Origin: an uncultured Rhodospirillales bacterium
Lineage (GTDB): Bacteria; Pseudomonadota; Alphaproteobacteria; Rhodospirillales; Defluviicoccaceae
Length of the DNA: 19,021 nt
Assembly: GCA_937127205.1 (NCBI GenBank)
Contig: CAKZLS010000328.1
Coordinates: 1 to 19,021 of the forward strand
Direction: 5' to 3'
The number at the start of each line of letters is the position of its first letter. The stretch's first letter is position 1. Below are positions 14,065 to 19,021 of this stretch, piece after piece. The notes under the pieces were generated by a model. The model was given only the letters and a program-made list of their open reading frames with translations. It made no database searches and was not told the DNA's origin. The position numbers were made by a program, and so were the translations under genes.

Positions 14065-16737
14065 ATGTTAGATTTTCCGCGAGAAGGCGACATTGATCCC
14101 GGCGAAACACAGGAATGGCTCGAGGCCCTTCAATCCGTTCTGAGTTACGAGGGACCTGAGCGCGTCCAGTACCTTATGGAACGTCTGGCTCAGCAGGCCC
14201 GTGAGACCGGAGTGGCGCTTCCGTTCAACGCCAACACGCCGTACGTGAACACAATCCTGCCGCAAGATGAGAAGCAAAGCCCGGGGGCCGAGGAACTGGA
14301 ATGGCGTATCCGCACAATCACCCGCTGGAACGCCATGGCGATGGTGGTGCGTGCTAACCGCAAGACCACGGAACTGGGCGGGCACATCGCCAGTTTCGCC
14401 TCGAGCCTGACCCTCTATGATGTGGGCTTTAACCACTTCTGGCATGCGCCCACCGATGAACATGGCGGCGACATGGTGTTCATCCAGGGGCACTCCGCGC
14501 CGGGGATCTATTCGCGCGCCTTCTTGGAGGGCCGGTTGAGCGAGGCCGACCTCGAGAGTTTCCGCCAGGAGGTGGATGGTGGTGGGCTGTCGTCCTATCC
14601 GCATCCGTGGCTAATGCCCGATTTTTGGCAGTTCCCCACAGTCTCCATGGGGCTTGGGCCGCTGATGGCGATCTATCAGGCACGGTTCATGAAGTACATG
14701 CACGAGCGCGAGCTCATCGACGCGACCAATCGCAAAGTCTGGGCGTTCATGGGCGACGGCGAGATGGACGAGCCGGAATCGCAGGGCGCGATCTCGCTGG
14801 CGACCCGCGAAAAGCTCGACAACCTGGTGTTCGTCATCAACTGCAACCTGCAGCGGCTTGACGGTCCGGTTCGCGGCAACAGCAGCGTAGTCCAGGAACT
14901 CGAGCGTAATTTCCGCGGCACCGGGTGGAATGTGATCAAGGTCCTGTGGGGGTCGAACTGGGACCCGCTGTTCATGCGCGACACCCAAGGTCTGATGCGC
15001 AGGCGCATGGAAGAATGTGTCGACGGCGAGTACCAGGCGTTCAAACGGAACGGCGGCGCCTACACGCGTGAAAACTTCTTCGGCAAGTACCCCGAACTGA
15101 AGGAAATGGTCGCCGACTTGAGCGACTACGACATCTGGCGGCTCCATCGCGGCGGCCATGATGCCCAAAAGGTCTACGCGGCGTATAGCGCGGCGATGCA
15201 ACATACGGGCAGGCCGACCCTGATCCTCGCCATGACCGTCAAGGGCTACGGCATGGGTGATGCCGGCGAGGGCCAGAACATTACCCACCAGCAAAAGAAA
15301 ATGGGCGATGACGCGCTTCGTGCCTTCCGCGACCGTTTCAAGATACCCGTTTCCGATGACAAGGTGGGCGAAGCGCCCTACTACCGGCCGGCCGATGACA
15401 GCCCGGAGATTAAGTATCTCCGCGAGCGCCGGGAAGCCCTTGGCGGTTCGCTGCCCGTTCGTCGGCGAAGCGCCCCCCCACTGGAAATGCCCGACTTAAG
15501 CATATTCGATGCCCAGCTAAAGAGCAGCGGCGATCGGGAAAACTCCACCACCATGGCATTCGTGCGCATGTTGACGGCGCTTTCCCGCGACAAGAAAATC
15601 GGCAAGCACGTGGTTCCCATCGTTGCGGACGAAGCCCGGACCTTCGGCATGGAAGGGCTATTCCGGCAGCTCGGCATCTATGCAGCGGAAGGTCAGCTCT
15701 ATCGGCCAGAAGACGCGGATCAGCTGCTCTATTACCGCGAGGACCGCAAGGGCCAGATCCTCGAAGAAGGCATCAGCGAAGCCGGAGCGATCTCGTCATG
15801 GATGGCCGCCGGCACGTCCTACAGCAATCACGGGGTCAGCATGATCCCGTTCTATATCTACTATTCCATGTTCGGTTTCCAACGGGTCGGCGATCTGTGC
15901 TGGGCGGCGGGCGACATGCAGGCGCGCGGGTTCCTCATGGGCGGTACGGCTGGCCGTACCACGTTGGCGGGCGAGGGGCTGCAGCATCAGGACGGTCACA
16001 GCCATCTGGCGGCCGCGACCATTCCCAATTGCATCGCCTACGACCCCACCTTCAGCTACGAGCTGGCGGTGATCCTGCATGACGGACTCAGACGAATGTA
16101 TGCCGAGCACGAGAACGTCTATTACTACATCACCGTCATGAACGAGAATTACCACCACCCCGAAATGCCGAAGGGCTGCGAGGAGGGCATTCTTAAAGGC
16201 ATGTACCTTTTCCAGGAAGGGGGCGGCAGCAAAAAGAAGAAGCAGCGGGTTCAGTTGCTGGGAAGCGGCACCATTCTGCGTGAAGTCATCGCCGGCGCCG
16301 CGCTGCTCGAAGAGGACTTCGGGGTTTCCGCCGATGTTTGGAGCTGTCCCAGCTTCAACGAACTGGCCCGTAACGGCATTGATGCGGACCGCTGGAACAT
16401 GCTCCATCCCACCGATGACGCGAAGGTCAGCTACGTCGCCCAATGTCTCGAGGGCCGAACCGGGCCGGTGATCGCGGCGACGGACTACATGCGTGCATTT
16501 CCGGAGCAGATCCGGGCGTTCGTTCCGGCTCACTACGTCACCCTCGGAACCGATGGATATGGTCGAAGCGACACGCGCGCCCAACTTCGAAAGTTCTTCG
16601 AGGTCAATCGCTATTACGTGGTGGTTGCCGCGCTCAAGGCGCTTGCCGACGAAGGAACGGTCCCGGCCTCAAAGGTGGCGGACGCCATCAAGAAGTACAA
16701 AATCGACCCCGAGAAACCGAACCCGGTCCGGGTCTGA
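14065..16737 (+). CDS. aceE: Pyruvate dehydrogenase E1 component, homodimeric type
   Basis: This 890-residue enzyme decarboxylates pyruvate with thiamine diphosphate and reductively acetylates the E2 lipoyl arm. It has nearly the length of E. coli AceE (887). The thiamine-diphosphate/Mg motif starts at G230-D231-G232 (MGDGEMDEPES) and ends at N259-C-N261-L-Q263 (NCNLQRLDGPVRGN). Other hallmarks are 'GGHIASFASSLTLYDVGFNH' near residue 109, 'GYGMGDAGEGQNITHQQKK', and 'ISEAGAISSWMAAGTSYSNH' in the pyrimidine domain. ATG14065 follows GAGGAG by eight bases. Many alphaproteobacteria use a two-subunit PdhA/PdhB E1 instead, so the single-chain form is notable. It heads the aceE-aceF-lpd operon. No pdhR gene precedes it, and I see no clear PdhR-type site. 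Confidence 0.98.
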   Translation: MLDFPREGDIDPGETQEWLEALQSVLSYEGPERVQYLMERLAQQARETGVALPFNANTPYVNTILPQDEKQSPGAEELEWRIRTITRWNAMAMVVRANRKTTELGGHIASFASSLTLYDVGFNHFWHAPTDEHGGDMVFIQGHSAPGIYSRAFLEGRLSEADLESFRQEVDGGGLSSYPHPWLMPDFWQFPTVSMGLGPLMAIYQARFMKYMHERELIDATNRKVWAFMGDGEMDEPESQGAISLATREKLDNLVFVINCNLQRLDGPVRGNSSVVQELERNFRGTGWNVIKVLWGSNWDPLFMRDTQGLMRRRMEECVDGEYQAFKRNGGAYTRENFFGKYPELKEMVADLSDYDIWRLHRGGHDAQKVYAAYSAAMQHTGRPTLILAMTVKGYGMGDAGEGQNITHQQKKMGDDALRAFRDRFKIPVSDDKVGEAPYYRPADDSPEIKYLRERREALGGSLPVRRRSAPPLEMPDLSIFDAQLKSSGDRENSTTMAFVRMLTALSRDKKIGKHVVPIVADEARTFGMEGLFRQLGIYAAEGQLYRPEDADQLLYYREDRKGQILEEGISEAGAISSWMAAGTSYSNHGVSMIPFYIYYSMFGFQRVGDLCWAAGDMQARGFLMGGTAGRTTLAGEGLQHQDGHSHLAAATIPNCIAYDPTFSYELAVILHDGLRRMYAEHENVYYYITVMNENYHHPEMPKGCEEGILKGMYLFQEGGGSKKKKQRVQLLGSGTILREVIAGAALLEEDFGVSADVWSCPSFNELARNGIDADRWNMLHPTDDAKVSYVAQCLEGRTGPVIAATDYMRAFPEQIRAFVPAHYVTLGTDGYGRSDTRAQLRKFFEVNRYYVVVAALKALADEGTVPASKVADAIKKYKIDPEKPNPVRV

Positions 16738-16789
16738 CCAGAGCTAAACCCGCCGTCCGCGGTAAGAAAAACGAGAAGGGGCTGACACC

Positions 16790-18190
16790 ATGGGAGCCGT
16801 TCAAGACGTATTAGTACCCGATATCGGTGATTTCAAAGACGTTGAGATCATCGAGGTCAATGTTTCCGAAGGCGATGAAGTCGGCGAAAACGATCCGCTG
16901 ATTACGCTGGAGAGCGACAAGGCGTCTATGGAGGTGCCGTCGCCACACTCCGGTAAGGTGGTAGAAATCAAGGTATCGGTGGGCGACAAGGTGTCGGAAG
17001 GCTCCCTGGTCTGCACGATGGAGGGGGCTGGGGGCGGCGATGCCGACGCCGACGCCGACGCTTCGGAGCCGGCTGAAGATGAAGCTCCCGCAGCGGAGCC
17101 CGCGGAGGAAAAAGCGCCGGCGGAGGAAAAAGCTACCGAGCATAAGGAGTCCGAGGAAAAGGCACCCGAGAAAAAAGAGCAGCCGGAGGATAAGGCGCCC
17201 GCCGAAAAGCCGGCGCCGCAAAAGCCGGCCCAGGCGGACTCCGGTTCGGTGGATGAAGCGGCTTTCTCCAAGGCTCATGCCAGCCCGTCGGTCCGCAAGT
17301 TCGCGCGCGAACTGGGCGCCGACCTCGGTCGGGTTGAGGGCAGCGGACCCAAGGGTCGGATTCTCAAAGAAGATGTTCAGGCATTCGTCAAGGGCGTTCT
17401 GGCCAGCCCGCCGCAGGCAGCGGCGCCGGCCGGTGCCCCCGCTGCCGGTGGTCTCGCGGTTGCCGATTGGCCGAAGTTGGATTTCTCGGCATTCGGCGAA
17501 ACCGAACTCAAACCGCTCAGCAAGATCAAGAGGCTGTCCGGCGCGGGCCTTCATCGCAACTGGGTGGTCATACCCCATGTTACCCATCACGAAGACGCCG
17601 ACATCACCGAATTGGAAGCGTTCCGCAAGGAAATGAACGAAGAAGCCAAGAAGCAGGGCTTCCGCCTGACCATGGTGGCGTTCCTGTTGAAGGCTTCGGT
17701 GGCGGCGCTCCGCCAATTCCCGGAATTCAATGCGTCGCTGGACGAGAACCATGAGAACCTGATCTTGAAGAAGTACTTCCACATCGGCATGGCGGTGGAC
17801 ACCCCGGAAGGTTTGGTGGTTCCGGTCATTCGCGATGTGGACCGCAAGGGCATCTTCGATCTTGCCCGCGAAATGGGCGAGATTAGCGAGAAGGCCCGTG
17901 CCCGCAAGCTCGGTCCCAACGACATGGCCGGTGGCTGTTTCACCATCTCCAGTCTCGGCGGCATCGGGGGAACCGGGTTCACGCCCATCGTCAATGCCCC
18001 GGAGGTGGCCATCCTCGGCGTCACTCGCTCCAAGATGCAGCCGGTGTATCAGGACGGCGAGTTCGTACCGAGGCTGATGCTGCCGTTGTCGTTGTCTTAC
18101 GATCACCGGGTGATCGATGGCGCGCTGGCGGCCCGCTTTGCCGCCTATATGGCTTTCATTCTCGGCGATGTTCGCCGGCTTGTCTTGTAG
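16790..18190 (+). CDS. aceF: Dihydrolipoyl acetyltransferase, pyruvate dehydrogenase E2
   Basis: This 466-residue core subunit transfers the acetyl group from its lipoyl arm to coenzyme A. It has one lipoyl domain (about 3-78) with the lipoylated K44 in LESDKASM. A long Ala/Pro/Glu/Lys linker follows (about 80-150). The peripheral-subunit-binding domain is at about 162-200 (ASPSVRKFARELG…GPKGRILKEDV), and a second Ala/Pro linker precedes the catalytic domain. The active site is D438-H439-R-V-I-D443-G444. E. coli AceF has three lipoyl domains; a single one is common elsewhere. ATG16790 has AAGGGG eight bases before it. The gene starts 52 bases after aceE and ends 15 bases before lpd, so one transcript is expected. 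Confidence 0.97.
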   Translation: MGAVQDVLVPDIGDFKDVEIIEVNVSEGDEVGENDPLITLESDKASMEVPSPHSGKVVEIKVSVGDKVSEGSLVCTMEGAGGGDADADADASEPAEDEAPAAEPAEEKAPAEEKATEHKESEEKAPEKKEQPEDKAPAEKPAPQKPAQADSGSVDEAAFSKAHASPSVRKFARELGADLGRVEGSGPKGRILKEDVQAFVKGVLASPPQAAAPAGAPAAGGLAVADWPKLDFSAFGETELKPLSKIKRLSGAGLHRNWVVIPHVTHHEDADITELEAFRKEMNEEAKKQGFRLTMVAFLLKASVAALRQFPEFNASLDENHENLILKKYFHIGMAVDTPEGLVVPVIRDVDRKGIFDLAREMGEISEKARARKLGPNDMAGGCFTISSLGGIGGTGFTPIVNAPEVAILGVTRSKMQPVYQDGEFVPRLMLPLSLSYDHRVIDGALAARFAAYMAFILGDVRRLVL

Positions 18191-18205
18191 TCCGGGGAGA
18201 TCACA

Positions 18206-19021
18206 ATGAGCAACCTTCAGGAGATCAAAGTCCCCGACATCGGCGATTTCAAGGACGTCGAGATCATTGAGGTCCTGGTTTCTCCCGGTGACACGGTGAG
18301 CCCCGAGGATCCGCTGATTTCGCTGGAAAGCGACAAGGCAACCATGGAAGTGCCGTCTCCGGCGGCCGGAAAGGTGGCCGAGGTTAAGGTCAACGTGGGC
18401 GACAAGGTATCTGAGGGTCACCTGATCCTGACCCTGGAAGCGGCCGGAGACGAAGCCGGAGATTCCTCCGGTGACGACGCAGCGCCGAAGGAAGAAGAAG
18501 CACCCAAACAACCGGAGAAAGCGCCAGAGAAGGCGGACGAGAAAAAAGCGGCTCCCGCTCCCGCCAAACCCACGGGCGACAGCGACATTCATGCGGAAGT
18601 GGTGGTTCTGGGCTCCGGCCCGGGAGGATACAGCGCGGCTTTCCGGGCTGCCGATCTTGGCAAGAAGACGGTCCTCGTGGAGCGCTACGAGACGTTGGGC
18701 GGGGTCTGCCTCAACGTCGGCTGTATTCCCTCGAAGGCCTTGCTGCACGCCGCCAAGGTGATGGCCGAGGCCAAGGAGATGGCGGAACATGGCATTGTTT
18801 TCGGCGAGCCCGACATCGACCTTGGCAAACTGGCTGGCTGGAAAAATTCGGTGGTGGGGAAACTGACCAAAGGCCTTACCGGTCTTGCCAAGCAGCGCAA
18901 GGTGGAGGTGGTCACCGGCGTCGGGTCGTTCATGTCCCAGAACCAGCTCGCCGTGGAAACGGCGTCCGGGCGCAAGGTGATTTCATTCGATAACGCCATC
19001 ATCGCCGCCGGCTCGCAGGCC
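18206..19021 (+). CDS. lpd: Dihydrolipoyl dehydrogenase (E3) with N-terminal lipoyl domain, partial
   Basis: The first 272 codons are in the window; the gene continues past the right edge. It opens with a full lipoyl domain (about 5-79, lipoylated K44 in LESDKATM). A Glu/Lys/Pro/Ala linker follows (about 81-125). Then comes the flavoprotein: the FAD dinucleotide fold G136-S-G-P-G-G141 and the redox-active disulfide C168-L-N-V-G-C173. E3 reoxidises dihydrolipoyl groups and passes electrons via FAD to NAD. E3 with its own lipoyl domain is known from Neisseria and some other bacteria. GGGGAGA five bases upstream supports ATG18206. The lipoyl domain is very close to that of aceF next door, pointing to duplication or gene conversion. 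Confidence 0.96.
   Translation, partial: MSNLQEIKVPDIGDFKDVEIIEVLVSPGDTVSPEDPLISLESDKATMEVPSPAAGKVAEVKVNVGDKVSEGHLILTLEAAGDEAGDSSGDDAAPKEEEAPKQPEKAPEKADEKKAAPAPAKPTGDSDIHAEVVVLGSGPGGYSAAFRAADLGKKTVLVERYETLGGVCLNVGCIPSKALLHAAKVMAEAKEMAEHGIVFGEPDIDLGKLAGWKNSVVGKLTKGLTGLAKQRKVEVVTGVGSFMSQNQLAVETASGRKVISFDNAIIAAGSQA

Noticed and set aside
13739..14096. Two small plus-strand open frames between the glycine-zipper gene and aceE
   Set aside because: No ribosome-binding site, no recognisable domain or signal peptide; both run into aceE in the wrong frame and cover the inverted repeat region.
16811..18790. Minus-strand open frame of 659 codons opposite aceF and lpd
   Set aside because: It is a shadow of the two lipoyl-domain genes; the Leu/Phe/Arg-rich low-complexity translation mirrors the Glu/Lys/Ala linkers.

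Overview
The window is a GC-rich proteobacterial chromosome segment with 17 protein-coding genes. All are intact except the last, which runs off the right edge. I see no rRNA, tRNA, CRISPR array, transposase or integrase. A GapR (DUF2312) gene points to Alphaproteobacteria. A PEP-CTERM type surface protein and a homodimeric-type pyruvate dehydrogenase (aceE-aceF-lpd, with a lipoyl domain on E3) fit a metabolically mixed, perhaps Rhodospirillales-like lineage. A class II lysyl-tRNA synthetase is also present, where many alphaproteobacteria use the class I enzyme. The assignment is inference: no ribosomal or other marker gene is present.

Left part (1-7200): a SOUL heme-binding-like lipoprotein, then lysS behind a 314-base spacer with a C10 run. 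On the minus strand follow a START/SRPBCC protein, a GT4-type glycosyltransferase and an LpxH-like metallophosphoesterase, the last two overlapping by 73 bases. Divergent from these is a diacylglycerol-kinase-family lipid kinase. Together the last three look like a small lipid or glycolipid module. After a very AT-rich spacer comes a secreted DUF4114 protein with a VPLPG-type C-terminal sorting signal, closed by a strong hairpin terminator.

Middle (7258-12191, all minus strand): moaA (molybdenum cofactor). Then a compact operon, read right to left, of kbp-like BON-LysM protein, a 45-residue lipoprotein, an XpaC-family membrane protein and a TelA-family toxic-anion-resistance protein. Behind it is an Ap4A-phosphorylase-like gene.

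Right part (12366-19021, plus strand): gapR, a secreted Rap1a/Tai-like protein, a glycine-zipper lipoprotein with a strong terminator, and a 353-base spacer containing a 15-bp interrupted hairpin. The pyruvate dehydrogenase operon aceE-aceF-lpd follows. E1 decarboxylates pyruvate, E2 carries the acetyl group on its lipoyl arm to CoA, and E3 reoxidises the lipoyl group.

The points most worth a second look are the structured aceE leader, the four-gene kbp/lipoprotein/XpaC/TelA operon with its tiny lipoprotein, and the repeat- and hairpin-bearing AT-rich region in front of the PEP-CTERM gene.
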